Positions 48,070 to 57,703 of a stretch of DNA of 64,000 nt are shown here, piece by piece (the first letter of the stretch is position 1; every line of letters begins with the position of its first letter). Below the pieces are notes generated by a model that saw nothing but the letters and a program-made list of their open reading frames with translations, had not been told where the DNA came from and did no database searches. Source of the DNA: Hymenobacter sp. GOD-10R (GTDB lineage: Bacteria > Bacteroidota > Bacteroidia > Cytophagales > Hymenobacteraceae); contig NZ_CP141184.1 of assembly GCF_035609205.1 (NCBI RefSeq), positions 930,001 to 994,000 on the forward strand. The letters run 5' to 3'. The position numbers were made by a program, and so were the translations under genes.

Positions 48070-48636
48070 ATGTCGCAAGATAACAGAGATAACCGCGGTG
48101 GTCAGAACCGTGACCGTAGCGGTAACCGTGAACAGCAAGCTCCTCGTGCTGGTGACAACGACCTGAAAGAAAAGGTTGTTGCTATTAATCGGGTAGCTAA
48201 AGTAGTAAAAGGTGGTCGTCGCTTCAGCTTCTCAGCTATTGTTGTTGTTGGAGATGGTAACGGCACCGTAGGCTATGGCCTAGGAAAGGCGAACGAAGTT
48301 ACTGATGCTATTGCAAAAGGTATTGATGATGCTAAGAAGAACTTGGTTAAAGTTCCTCTTTATAAGCACACAGTGCCTCACATAATGGAAGGTAAGTATT
48401 CAGGCGGTTATGTACTTGTACAACCAGCAGCAGCTGGTACAGGTGTAATTGCTGGTGGCGCTATGCGCGCTGTCTTTGAAAGCGCTGGTATCAAAGATGT
48501 GCTAGCAAAGTCGAAAGGATCTTCAAACCCACACAACGTGGTAAAGGCCACTTTCGATGCTTTAAATAAGATGCGTGATCCACTGCAAATTGCGCAGCAG
48601 CGTGGTATCTCTCTTCAACAAGTTTTCCACGGCTAA
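48070..48636 (+). CDS. rpsE: 30S ribosomal protein S5 with N-terminal Arg/Asp/Asn/Gly-rich extension
   Basis: A 188-residue protein of the mRNA entry channel and decoding fidelity. The dsRBD-like core begins [20 protein letters not shown], then [24 protein letters not shown] and [19 protein letters not shown]. Residues 1-32 are an added disordered stretch, [20 protein letters not shown] and on, whose composition closely matches the C-terminal tail of S3 in this operon. rpmD follows. Confidence 0.97.
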   Translation: MSQDNRDNRGGQNRDRSGNREQQAPRAGDNDLKEKVVAINRVAKVVKGGRRFSFSAIVVVGDGNGTVGYGLGKANEVTDAIAKGIDDAKKNLVKVPLYKHTVPHIMEGKYSGGYVLVQPAAAGTGVIAGGAMRAVFESAGIKDVLAKSKGSSNPHNVVKATFDALNKMRDPLQIAQQRGISLQQVFHG

Positions 48637-48641
48637 GCGAG

Positions 48642-48821
48642 ATGGCACAAGTAAAGATTAAATTAGTAAAAAGCGTTATCGACCGCCCAGAGCGGCAGAA
48701 ACGCACTGTCAAAGCTCTCGGCTTGGGCAAGATAGGTAGCATGACGGAGAAAGAAAATACTCCTCAAATTGCCGGTATGATAGCTGCTGTGCAGCACTTA
48801 GTAGAAGTAACTGAACTCTAG
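48642..48821 (+). CDS. rpmD: 50S ribosomal protein L30
   Basis: A 59-residue protein, begins MAQVKIKLVKSVIDRPERQK and continues with TVKALGLGKIGSMTEKENTP, the L30 signature. It ends LVEVTEL before a TAG at 48819-48821. The position between rpsE and rplO is the conserved spc order. Confidence 0.96.
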   Translation: MAQVKIKLVKSVIDRPERQKRTVKALGLGKIGSMTEKENTPQIAGMIAAVQHLVEVTEL

Positions 48822-48832
48822 GAATAGTCGAC

Positions 48833-49279
48833 ATGAATCTCAGCAATCTCAAGCCCGCTGCTGGTGCTACGCGCAACGAAAAGCGCATTGGCCGTGGTAC
48901 GGGTTCAGGCCGCGGTGGTACATCTACTCGGGGTCATAAAGGTGCAAAGTCTCGTTCAGGCTATTCTAAAAAGTCTGGCTTCGAAGGCGGTCAAATGCCA
49001 TTACAGCGCCGAGTACCTAAATTTGGTTTCAATAACATCAATCGTGTAGAATACAAAGGAATCAACCTTGATATTCTTCAAACGCTAGCAGAGAAAAACG
49101 GCTCCACTACAATGGATGCTAGTTACTTTGTAAGCCACGGGTTGGTGTCTAAGAATGCCAAGGTAAAAGTATTGGGTCGGGGTGAAATCACTCAAGCTCT
49201 TGAAGTACATGCTCATGCTTTCTCAAAGTCCGCTATCGAAGCTATTGAGAAAGCTGGTGGTAAAGCTGTGACGTTGTAA
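48833..49279 (+). CDS. rplO: 50S ribosomal protein L15
   Basis: A 148-residue late-assembly protein. It starts NLSNLKPAAGATRNEKRIGRG and carries GSGRGGTSTRGHKGAKSRSG and FEGGQMPLQRRVPKFGF. It lies 12 nt upstream of secY. Confidence 0.98.
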   Translation: MNLSNLKPAAGATRNEKRIGRGTGSGRGGTSTRGHKGAKSRSGYSKKSGFEGGQMPLQRRVPKFGFNNINRVEYKGINLDILQTLAEKNGSTTMDASYFVSHGLVSKNAKVKVLGRGEITQALEVHAHAFSKSAIEAIEKAGGKAVTL

Positions 49280-49291
49280 AGCCTCGAGGCA

Positions 49292-50608
49292 ATGAACAAA
49301 TTCATCACAACGATTAAGAACATTTTTGCTATTGAAGATCTGCGTATGCGGATCTTCAATACGCTTTTTTTTATTGCCATCTACCGGCTAGGTTCTTACG
49401 TTGTGCTGCCCGGCGTTGATCCTACTAGGTTGAAGCAAGGTGCACAAGGCCTATTTGGCATCCTAGACACTTTATTAGGAGGAGCCTTCAGCCACGCATC
49501 CATTTTTGCTTTGGGTATTATGCCCTACATCTCTGCTTCAATTGTATTACAGCTATTAACTATAGCTGTACCGTACTTTCAGAAGCTACAGAAAGAAGGT
49601 GAATCAGGCCGCAAGAAGATAAACCAATACACTCGCATTCTGACCATTCCAATTGTAATGGCACAGTCTGTTGGGTTTATTGCTACAATCAATACGGAAG
49701 CAATTATAGCTCCGGGTACGTTGTTTACCATTTCCACAATGATCATTCTTACAGCAGGCACTCTGTTCTGTATGTGGCTTGGCGAAAAGATTACCGACAA
49801 AGGTATTGGAAACGGTATTTCCATGATCATCATGATTGGCATTGTGTCACGTTTGCCTGGTGCTATTATCGGTGAAGCAGCGGCAAAAGGTATGCGCGGT
49901 TCACTGATCTTCCTAATCGAGATGGTTGTGTTGTTCCTGGTAGTAATGGCAGTAATTGTTCTTACTCAAGCGGTTCGTCGTATACCAGTTCAATATGCAA
50001 AACAAGTAGGAGGCACAACACAACTGAACGCTCAACGTCAGTTTATTCCTCTTAAGGTGAATGCTGCTGGTGTAATGCCAATCATCTTCGCTCAGTCGTT
50101 GATGTTTGTCCCAGCCATCGTTGCATCCATTTGGCAAAATGATAGTGATACAGCTAGCTACATTGGGGTAAAGTTTTCTGATTACACTTCATGGCAATAC
50201 AATCTAGTATTTAGCTTGCTCATCATCGTCTTCACTTACTTCTACACTGCTATAAGTGTAAACCCTAACCAGATTGCTGACGATCTGAAGCGGAGTGGTG
50301 GTTTTGTACCAGGTGTTAAGCCTGGGCGTGATACTTCAGAACATATGGATGAAGTATTAACGCGAATCACTTTACCTGGTGCAGTTGCTTTAGCTTTGAT
50401 TGCTATATTCCCTGCTTTAGCTTTGTTGGCTGGTATTACTCGGCCTATGTCAGCATTCTATGGCGGAACTTCTCTAATCATTATGGTTGGTGTAGTGCTT
50501 GATACATTAAATCAAGTAGAAAGCTACTTACTAATGCGCCATTATGATGGTATGATGAAGACAGGTAAATTACGTGGCCGTGCGCAAAACATTGCAATGG
50601 CCTCTTAA
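49292..50608 (+). CDS. secY: Preprotein translocase subunit SecY
   Basis: A 438-residue channel of the Sec translocon with ten membrane helices. Recognisable parts are RLGSYVVLPGVDP, the plug-proximal region, SASIVLQLLTIAVPYFQKLQKEGESGR, GIGNGISMIIMIGIV and the cytosolic loop ISVNPNQIADDLKRSGGFVPGVKPG. It follows rplO as usual and precedes map by 3 nt. Confidence 0.98.
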   Translation: MNKFITTIKNIFAIEDLRMRIFNTLFFIAIYRLGSYVVLPGVDPTRLKQGAQGLFGILDTLLGGAFSHASIFALGIMPYISASIVLQLLTIAVPYFQKLQKEGESGRKKINQYTRILTIPIVMAQSVGFIATINTEAIIAPGTLFTISTMIILTAGTLFCMWLGEKITDKGIGNGISMIIMIGIVSRLPGAIIGEAAAKGMRGSLIFLIEMVVLFLVVMAVIVLTQAVRRIPVQYAKQVGGTTQLNAQRQFIPLKVNAAGVMPIIFAQSLMFVPAIVASIWQNDSDTASYIGVKFSDYTSWQYNLVFSLLIIVFTYFYTAISVNPNQIADDLKRSGGFVPGVKPGRDTSEHMDEVLTRITLPGAVALALIAIFPALALLAGITRPMSAFYGGTSLIIMVGVVLDTLNQVESYLLMRHYDGMMKTGKLRGRAQNIAMAS

Positions 50609-50611
50609 GAC

Positions 50612-51382
50612 ATGCTTGTTTACAAAACTGAGGAAGAAATAGATTTGATGAAAGCTAGTGCCAAAGTGCTAGCTCAAGCTCATGGGGAAGTAGCTTCCAT
50701 GATCAAGGAAGGGGTTACTACACGGCAACTTGATTCTCGTGCGGAGGAATTCATTCGTGACCATGGTGGACAACCTTCTTTCAAAGGATACAACGGCTTC
50801 CCTTTTAGCCTTTGCATTTCGCCTAACTCAGTAGTAGTACATGGTTTTCCTAGTGACTACGTACTAAGAAGCGGTGATATCATTTCTGTAGATGCTGGCG
50901 TCTTATTAAACGGGTATCATAGTGATAGCGCTTACACTTACCCAGTAGGTGAAGTTGCACCAGAAGTACTAGCTCTACTTGAGTCTACCAAACAATCGTT
51001 GTACTTAGGGATTGAAAAAGCTATAGCTGGTAACCGAATAGGTGATGTAGGCTATGCTATTCAAAACTTCGTTGAAAAGCGAGGTTACGGTGTCGTTAGA
51101 GAGTTAGTAGGCCACGGAGTAGGACGAGATTTACATGAGCAGCCACAAGTGCCTAATTATGGTAAGCGTGGTGCGGGCGTCAAGTTGCAGTCAGGTTTAG
51201 TTCTAGCAATTGAGCCTATGGTGAATCTTGGAACCAAAAACGTTGTTCAAGAAGCAGATGGCTGGACAATAAGGACGAAAGACCGTAAGCCATCGGCTCA
51301 TTTTGAGCACACAGTAGTAGTCAGAAAAGAAAAGGCGGAGATTCTCACCTCCTTCGAATACATAGAAAAAGCCTTACAGTAG
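50612..51382 (+). CDS. map: Methionine aminopeptidase, type I
   Basis: A 256-residue pitta-bread metalloenzyme that removes initiator Met from nascent proteins. Metal ligands are visible in [42 protein letters not shown] and HFEHTVVV. It lies 3 nt after secY and 4 nt before infA, the conserved position. Confidence 0.98.
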   Translation: MLVYKTEEEIDLMKASAKVLAQAHGEVASMIKEGVTTRQLDSRAEEFIRDHGGQPSFKGYNGFPFSLCISPNSVVVHGFPSDYVLRSGDIISVDAGVLLNGYHSDSAYTYPVGEVAPEVLALLESTKQSLYLGIEKAIAGNRIGDVGYAIQNFVEKRGYGVVRELVGHGVGRDLHEQPQVPNYGKRGAGVKLQSGLVLAIEPMVNLGTKNVVQEADGWTIRTKDRKPSAHFEHTVVVRKEKAEILTSFEYIEKALQ

Positions 51383-51386
51383 CCTT

Positions 51387-51605
51387 ATGGCCAAACAATC
51401 CTCCATTGAGCAGGACGGAGTAATTCTGGAAGCCCTCTCTAACGCGATGTTTCGAGTTGAGTTGGAAAACGGTCATCAGCTGGTGGCTCATATTTCCGGA
51501 AAGATGCGGATGCACTACATCAAGATCCTGCCAGGAGACAAGGTGAAGCTTGAAATGTCGCCCTACGACTTGTCTAAGGGCAGAATTGTTTATCGTTACA
51601 AATAA
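51387..51605 (+). CDS. infA: Translation initiation factor IF-1
   Basis: A 72-residue OB-fold factor that occupies the A site during initiation. It reads [21 protein letters not shown], then [19 protein letters not shown] and [23 protein letters not shown]. Length is the family norm. rpmJ follows after 9 nt. Confidence 0.98.
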   Translation: MAKQSSIEQDGVILEALSNAMFRVELENGHQLVAHISGKMRMHYIKILPGDKVKLEMSPYDLSKGRIVYRYK

Positions 51606-51614
51606 CCCGACGAC

Positions 51615-51731
51615 ATGAAAGTCAAAGCATCGGTTAAGAAGCGCAGCGTTGACTGTAAGGTGATCCGCCGCAAAGGCAAGCTTTACGTAATCAACAAGAA
51701 GAACCCACGCTATAAGCAGCGTCAAGGTTAA
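51615..51731 (+). CDS. rpmJ: 50S ribosomal protein L36, zinc-ligand-depleted
   Basis: A 38-residue protein beginning [20 protein letters not shown] and ending RYKQRQG. The zinc form of L36 has three Cys and one His; aligned by length, those positions hold Ser11, Cys14, Asn27 and Tyr33 here, so only one ligand survives. It sits between infA and rpsM as usual. Confidence 0.96.
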   Translation: MKVKASVKKRSVDCKVIRRKGKLYVINKKNPRYKQRQG

Positions 51732-51758
51732 CAGCACCAGACTTTTCAAAAAAAGCAC

Positions 51759-52136
51759 ATGGCTCGTATTGCAGGGGTAGATATCCCGGACAACAAACGC
51801 GGCGAAATCGCCCTTACGTACATTTTTGGCATCGGTCGTAGCTCGGCCCAAAAGATCCTAACACAGGCTAGCGTTTCGCTGGACAAGAAAGTTAAGGATT
51901 GGACGGAAGCTGAAGCTGGTGAAATCCGTAGCATCATTGCTGCGGAACATAAGACAGAAGGTGTTTTGCGCTCAGAAGTGCAACTTAACATTAAGCGTCT
52001 GATGGACATCGGCTGCTACCGTGGTCTACGTCACCGTAAGGGATTGCCGGTTCGTGGTCAACGTACCAAGAACAACTCGCGCACCCGCAAAGGCAAACGG
52101 AAAACCGTTGCTAACAAGAAAAAAGCTACTAAATAA
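51759..52136 (+). CDS. rpsM: 30S ribosomal protein S13
   Basis: A 125-residue protein bridging the subunits and contacting P-site tRNA. It begins [21 protein letters not shown] and has [37 protein letters not shown], the latter in the basic C-terminal tail. It opens the alpha-operon set rpsM-rpsK-rpsD-rpoA-rplQ. Confidence 0.98.
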   Translation: MARIAGVDIPDNKRGEIALTYIFGIGRSSAQKILTQASVSLDKKVKDWTEAEAGEIRSIIAAEHKTEGVLRSEVQLNIKRLMDIGCYRGLRHRKGLPVRGQRTKNNSRTRKGKRKTVANKKKATK

Positions 52137-52151
52137 ATTGTAGCGGGAATC

Positions 52152-52192
52152 GAAGCCTACCTAGGTGTTGAACTTAGGCAGGCTTCAACACC
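52152..52192 (+). promoter_or_regulatory. Two alternative hairpins between rpsM and rpsK
   Basis: Helix A pairs GAAGCCTACCTA (52152-52163) with TAGGCAGGCTTC (52175-52186), one A-C mismatch. Helix B pairs GGTGTTGAA (52164-52172, the loop of A) with TTCAACACC (52184-52192). B shares TTC with A, so they exclude one another or form a pseudoknot. A T5 run follows within 10 nt. Confidence 0.6.
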
Positions 52193-52215
52193 TTCCGCAT
52201 TTTTGCGATAACTAA

Positions 52216-52608
52216 ATGGCACAAAAGAGAAAAGACAAAGCCAAGAAGCGCGTTGTCGTTGTTGAGCAGGTAGGACAAGTCCACATAAAGGCTTCATTCA
52301 ACAACATCATTATTTCTATTACCAACAACAATGGTCAAGTAATTTCTTGGGCATCTGCTGGTAAGATGGGTTTCCGCGGTTCGAAGAAGAACACCCCTTA
52401 CGCTGCACAAATGGCAGCTACCGACTGCGGTAAAGTGGCTCACGATTTAGGCTTACGTAAAGCTGAAGTATTTGTGAAAGGTCCAGGGTCAGGTCGCGAG
52501 TCGGCCATCCGCACTCTCCAAAACGTGGGTATTGAGGTTACTACCATCCGCGATGTAACGCCGCTGCCTCACAACGGCTGCCGTCCTCCTAAGCGTCGTC
52601 GCGTTTGA
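52216..52608 (+). CDS. rpsK: 30S ribosomal protein S11
   Basis: A 130-residue platform protein near the E-site. It has [40 protein letters not shown] and [13 protein letters not shown] at the conserved C-terminus. It is separated from rpsM by the hairpin region and from rpsD by 142 nt. Confidence 0.98.
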   Translation: MAQKRKDKAKKRVVVVEQVGQVHIKASFNNIIISITNNNGQVISWASAGKMGFRGSKKNTPYAAQMAATDCGKVAHDLGLRKAEVFVKGPGSGRESAIRTLQNVGIEVTTIRDVTPLPHNGCRPPKRRRV

Positions 52609-52750
52609 TCTACTGAACAGGCAACTTATTACGTTTCGTTAATAAGTCGTTTTTGGTGTTGGAAACTTGATGTGGTCACTATACTGTTGAACACGTCGAA
52701 AATACAGCAACACCTTCGGTTCATTCCTCATAAAAATCAACATCCCCGAA

Positions 52751-53356
52751 ATGGCACGTTATACTGGTCCAAAAACCAAGATTGCCCGTCGCTTCGCAGA
52801 GCCGATCTTCGGCCCAAGCAAGGCACTCAATAAAAAGAATTATCCTCCGGGCCAGCATGGCCGTGGTCGCCGCAAGAAACAGTCCGAATATGCAATCCAG
52901 TTGATGGAGAAGCAGAAGGTTAAATATTTGTACGGCATGTTGGAAAAGCAGTTTGAGAACCTCTTCCACAAAGCTGCTACAATGCCTGGTATCACAGGTG
53001 AGAACTTGTTGTCCTTGCTAGAGTCTCGCCTCGATAACACGATTTACCGTCTAGGTATTGCTCCAACTCGTCGTGCTGCTCGTCAATTGGTGTTGCACAA
53101 GCACATCACAGTAAACGGCGAAGTAGTAAACATTGCTTCCTACAAACTACGTCCTGGTGATTTGGTAGGTGTTCGGGAGAAATCGAAGTCACTAGAAGCT
53201 ATTGCTACTAGCCTGAGTGCTCGGAATTCGCGCGCATTCTCTTGGCTAGAATGGGATGGCAAGGAGATGGTAGGCAAGTTCCTCAATGCTCCTGCCCGCG
53301 ATCTGATCCCTGAGAAAATTCAGGAGCAGTTGATCGTCGAGCTTTACTCGAAGTAA
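52751..53356 (+). CDS. rpsD: 30S ribosomal protein S4, zinc-free form
   Basis: A 201-residue primary binder of 16S rRNA that represses the alpha operon in E. coli. The N-terminus [20 protein letters not shown] lacks the four-Cys zinc knuckle of some bacteria. [22 protein letters not shown] and the S4-domain [22 protein letters not shown] are typical. A hairpin with CCTAGG arms follows before rpoA. Confidence 0.97.
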   Translation: MARYTGPKTKIARRFAEPIFGPSKALNKKNYPPGQHGRGRRKKQSEYAIQLMEKQKVKYLYGMLEKQFENLFHKAATMPGITGENLLSLLESRLDNTIYRLGIAPTRRAARQLVLHKHITVNGEVVNIASYKLRPGDLVGVREKSKSLEAIATSLSARNSRAFSWLEWDGKEMVGKFLNAPARDLIPEKIQEQLIVELYSK

Positions 53357-53363
53357 TCATTTG

Positions 53364-53400
53364 GCCTAGGTGTTATTAGCCTAGGCTACTTCGATTTTTT
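53364..53400 (+). terminator. Attenuator-like hairpin between rpsD and rpoA
   Basis: Stem GCCTAGG / CCTAGGC with a 9-nt loop, then a short gap and T7. Each arm contains the palindrome CCTAGG, so alternative local pairings are possible. Confidence 0.55.
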
Positions 53401-53427
53401 TCCTGTTTTATTTTTAAAGCCCCATTT

Positions 53428-54417
53428 ATGTCAATCTTAGCTTTTCAAATGCCGGAGAAGGTTGTGATGGAGAAATCCGACGACTTCTACGGAACGTTTG
53501 AATTCAAACCGCTAGAGAAAGGCTACGGCGTCACGATCGGCAACGCATTACGCCGCATCCTGCTGTCGTCGCTGGAGGGCTACGCTATTACGTCGGTTCG
53601 CACCCCTAGCGTACTGCACGAGTTCATGACTATCGAAGGAGTGATTGAGGATATGTCCGAAATCATTCTGAACCTAAAGCAAGTTCGCTTCAAAAAGGCG
53701 AGTGACGCTATTGAAGATAAAATCACGGTTCGTATCAAGGGTCAGGACACGTTCACGGGTGGCGATATAAACAAATTTACCAACGGCTTTCAGGTTTTGA
53801 ACCCCGATCTGGTGATTTGCCACGTTGACCCAAGCGTTGAGCTAGAGTTTGAATTTACTATTCAGAAAGGACGTGGTTACGTACCTGCTGAAGAGAATAA
53901 GCCTTCTGACCAAGTATTTGGGCAGATTGCGATTGATGCCATTTTCACGCCTATCAAAAACGTGAAGTATAGCATCGAAAATACTCGTGTGGAGCAGAAA
54001 ACTGACTACGAGCGTCTGTTGGTCGAAATCCAGACGGATGGTTCGATCCACCCAGAAGATGCCCTAAAAGGTGCTGCTAACATTCTGATTCAACACTTCA
54101 TGTTGTTCTCAGATAACACGATGACTTTTGAAACAGCAAAAGCTGAAGAAGAAGAAACTGTTGATGAAGAAACGCTGCACATGCGTAAAGTCTTGAAAAC
54201 GCCATTGGCGGATATGGACTTGTCAGTACGTGCTTATAACTGCTTGAAGGCAGCTGATATCAAAACCCTCGGTGACTTGGTACAGCTGGATATGAGCGAC
54301 ATGATGAAGTTCCGCAACTTTGGTAAGAAATCTCTTACTGAGTTGGAGAACCTAGTAGAAGAAAAAGGTCTGACTTTTGGTATGGACCTGAGCAAGTTCC
54401 GTCTCGACGAGGACTAG
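53428..54417 (+). CDS. rpoA: DNA-directed RNA polymerase subunit alpha
   Basis: A 329-residue scaffold of the polymerase. The NTD has [26 protein letters not shown] for dimerisation. The acidic linker [17 protein letters not shown] leads to the CTD with [21 protein letters not shown] and [22 protein letters not shown], the helix-hairpin-helix that contacts UP elements and activators. It follows rpsD, and a long-stem terminator follows. Confidence 0.98.
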   Translation: MSILAFQMPEKVVMEKSDDFYGTFEFKPLEKGYGVTIGNALRRILLSSLEGYAITSVRTPSVLHEFMTIEGVIEDMSEIILNLKQVRFKKASDAIEDKITVRIKGQDTFTGGDINKFTNGFQVLNPDLVICHVDPSVELEFEFTIQKGRGYVPAEENKPSDQVFGQIAIDAIFTPIKNVKYSIENTRVEQKTDYERLLVEIQTDGSIHPEDALKGAANILIQHFMLFSDNTMTFETAKAEEEETVDEETLHMRKVLKTPLADMDLSVRAYNCLKAADIKTLGDLVQLDMSDMMKFRNFGKKSLTELENLVEEKGLTFGMDLSKFRLDED

Positions 54418-54423
54418 TAAACA

Positions 54424-54496
54424 GATGTGCTGATTAGATGGTGCGCCAATGCTTATGCGGCATGAAGCGCTTAACCTAATCAGCACATCAATTTTT
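54424..54496 (+). terminator. Long-stem terminator after rpoA
   Basis: Perfect 14-bp stem GATGTGCTGATTAG / CTAATCAGCACATC enclosing a 38-nt loop, followed by AATTTTT. Confidence 0.85.
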
Positions 54497-54587
54497 ATGT
54501 ATTCCCATCAATACGCCCGAGGGTTGGCAGTTCTAATGAGATGGTTCCTTTACAAACCGTCCGCCGTGGTTGCCATCCGCAAGCGTA

Positions 54588-54595
54588 TACTTTTG
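54588..54595 (+). promoter_or_regulatory. Candidate -7 element for rplQ (TACTTTTG)
   Basis: Matches TAnnTTTG, 18 nt upstream of the rplQ ATG; no good -33 box at the normal spacing. It lies beyond the rpoA terminator, so rplQ may be expressed separately. Confidence 0.5.
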
Positions 54596-54613
54596 CAAAC
54601 TGCATTTTAAACA

Positions 54614-55198
54614 ATGAGACACGGTAAAACCATCAACCACCTAGGTCGCACGGCTGCGCACCGCAATGCTATGTTGTCTAACATGGCATCTTCTCTAATT
54701 CTGCACAAGCGTCTGACGACCACAGTAGCCAAAGCAAAGGCTCTCCGCAAGTTTGTAGAGCCTCTGTTGACAAAGTCAAAGAGCGATACTACGCACTCGC
54801 GTCGTACCATCTTCGCTACGCTGCAGAACAAAGATTCGATCAAAGAATTATTTGACACAGTAGCTGTTAAAATCGCAAATCGTCCAGGTGGCTACACCCG
54901 CATCTTGAAACTCAGCGACAACCGTTTGGGTGATAATGCTGAGATGTGCGTCATTGAGCTAGTTGATTACAACGAAACTCTGTTGGAAGCCAAAACAGCT
55001 GGTGAAGCTAAAAATACTACTCGTCGTTCGCGCCGTGGTGGTAAGAAAGCAACTGATGCAACTACTACTACCGGCGAAGCTGTTGCTCCTGCTGCAGTAG
55101 TAGAAACTAGCGCTCCTGAAGATACCCCAACTGCTACCGTAGAGGAAGGTCAGACGCGGGATGAGGCTAAAGCTGCTGACGAAGAAGCCGCTTCTTAA
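54614..55198 (+). CDS. rplQ: 50S ribosomal protein L17 with acidic C-terminal extension
   Basis: A 194-residue protein; the family core is about 120. The core starts [21 protein letters not shown] and has [28 protein letters not shown]. After about residue 127 comes a basic patch ([11 protein letters not shown]) and then a Thr/Ala/Glu-rich acidic tail. A terminator follows. Confidence 0.97.
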   Translation: MRHGKTINHLGRTAAHRNAMLSNMASSLILHKRLTTTVAKAKALRKFVEPLLTKSKSDTTHSRRTIFATLQNKDSIKELFDTVAVKIANRPGGYTRILKLSDNRLGDNAEMCVIELVDYNETLLEAKTAGEAKNTTRRSRRGGKKATDATTTTGEAVAPAAVVETSAPEDTPTATVEEGQTRDEAKAADEEAAS

Positions 55199-55217
55199 TT
55201 CTAGCTTACCGATAATG

Positions 55218-55249
55218 AAAGGGACGTGCCTCGCAGCACGTCCCTTTTT
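55218..55249 (+). terminator. Intrinsic terminator after rplQ
   Basis: Stem AAAGGGACGTGC / GCACGTCCCTTT with a 6-nt loop and extra T residues. Confidence 0.9.
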
Positions 55250-55305
55250 GTTTGTGGCTACCGGCACATTATATCGAACTCATTAGCCCTGTTAATTGAA
55301 ATCCT

Positions 55306-55313
55306 TACCTTGG
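55306..55313 (+). promoter_or_regulatory. Candidate -7 element for eno (TACCTTGG)
   Basis: One mismatch to TAnnTTTG, with TTAG at the expected -33 position and CGCCC immediately downstream. It leaves a leader of about 80 nt before eno. Confidence 0.5.
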
Positions 55314-55369
55314 CGCCCGGAAAAACACTGGCCTCGTATCTTCTTCCTTCTTAAGCTAGGCTAGAGTAG

Positions 55370-56674
<1,305 letters not shown>

Positions 56675-56698
56675 TCTTCGCGCTAGCTTAGTCATAGC

Positions 56699-56737
56699 GA
56701 TACGGCTGATTCCAACAAGTTGGAGTCAGCCGTATTC
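56699..56737 (+). terminator. Hairpin after eno
   Basis: Stem GATACGGCTGATTCCAAC / GTTGGAGTCAGCCGTATTC, 18 bp with G-U pairs and a 2-nt loop. The following sequence is AT-rich but has no clear T-tract. Confidence 0.65.
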
Positions 56738-56753
56738 GTATATTTGAAGTGCT

Positions 56754-57068
56754 ATGGAAATCAACTCTATGTTCCAGCGGGTACCACGCTTTTTTCGCAG
56801 CTTCTACTTCGTGACGGGGTTGGGCTTCCTCGTCTGGATGTTCATGTTCGATGCGAATGATCTCGTGAAGCAGTACGAGATGTACTCTAAATGGCGGGAG
56901 CTCCAGACGGAGCGTGATTATTACCTGAAAAATATTGAGTCGGTGAAGAAGGATCGGGCCGAGTTGTTGAGCAGCCCAGAGCTGTTGGAAAAGTTTGCGC
57001 GGGAGAAGTACATCATGAAGCGGCCCGGCGAAGATGTTTTCGTGCTCGTGCCACAGGAAGAAAAGTAA
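56754..57068 (+). CDS. Septum formation initiator (FtsB/DivIC-like)
   Basis: A 104-residue single-pass membrane protein of the divisome. A short cytoplasmic start is followed by one membrane helix (about residues 16-33), then a coiled coil (YSKWRELQTERDYYLKNIESV) and the family end LEKFAREKYIMKRPGEDVFVLV. Such proteins pair with FtsL/FtsQ to control septal wall synthesis. Position after eno is common in Bacteroidota. A TATATTTG box 7 nt upstream of its ATG may be fortuitous. Confidence 0.88.
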   Translation: MEINSMFQRVPRFFRSFYFVTGLGFLVWMFMFDANDLVKQYEMYSKWRELQTERDYYLKNIESVKKDRAELLSSPELLEKFAREKYIMKRPGEDVFVLVPQEEK

Positions 57069-57132
57069 GCTCTAGTAGTCGGCTGTCACCCTAGCGGTGC
57101 TACCTGAAAGCAGCGCTTTACGTATTGATAGC

Positions 57133-57609
57133 ATGTTGAGAGTAAAAGATACTACCGGTTTGCGTGCCGCAAAGCGGCTAGGGCTGCTGCTTAGTTTGAG
57201 CTTGTTGGTGGTGCTGCATGCTGGGTTTATGGTGCCGGCACCTGCCAAACCATCGCAATTACAAGTCGCACGACAATTCCTTATCGTCTTACTGCAGCGG
57301 CAGTATAAGCAGGCGTACCAATTGCTTGCCCCTGAGGTAAATGCGGCTATTAGCCTACGCCAATTTGAAGCCGCAACACAACCATTGATTGAGCAAAGCC
57401 AGCGTCGTGGACAAGCTATTGACTTGTATAAGCTAGGTATGCGTATTAGCGATGGTCCAGTTACCCGGTACTTCTATAACTTCTCTTTCAAAAGCGACAC
57501 ATTGCAGGCAAAGCCTACTGTGTTGCTTGATGTAAGCTTTCGTGACTCAACGGCTACGCGGGTATTGAGCTTCGGTCTTATTCCAGCGCCTCAGCGAAAG
57601 CTGAAGTAA
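57133..57609 (+). CDS. Secreted or anchored protein of unknown function
   Basis: The ATG at 57133 gives a 158-residue protein with a basic start and a hydrophobic segment (about residues 15-38), then Ala/Pro-rich mature sequence. QVARQFLIVLLQRQYKQAYQLL followed by aromatic beta-strand-like repeats resembles NTF2-like/DUF3887-type periplasmic domains, but I cannot assign it. A frame extended to 57097 adds only 12 residues. It ends at a bidirectional terminator facing hscA. Confidence 0.55.
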   Translation: MLRVKDTTGLRAAKRLGLLLSLSLLVVLHAGFMVPAPAKPSQLQVARQFLIVLLQRQYKQAYQLLAPEVNAAISLRQFEAATQPLIEQSQRRGQAIDLYKLGMRISDGPVTRYFYNFSFKSDTLQAKPTVLLDVSFRDSTATRVLSFGLIPAPQRKLK

Positions 57610-57619
57610 ATGTTTCTGT

Positions 57620-57676
57620 AAAAGACCTAGCCCAGCATCGAGATAAATCTTACTCAATGCTGGGCTAGGTCTTTTC
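57620..57676. terminator. Bidirectional terminator between convergent genes
   Basis: Nearly perfect stem AAAAGACCTAGCCCAGCAT pairing with ATGCTGGGCTAGGTCTTTT, an inner CGAG/CTCA imperfect extension and a loop of about 10 nt. A and T runs flank it. Confidence 0.9.
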
Positions 57677-57703
57677 TTAGGATATCCCCTAGGAAGAAGC
57701 TGT

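Noticed and set aside
52152..52192. Full H-type pseudoknot using both complete helices
   Set aside because: With all 12 bp of helix A formed there is no connecting loop to span it, so a complete pseudoknot is sterically implausible; alternative hairpins were preferred.
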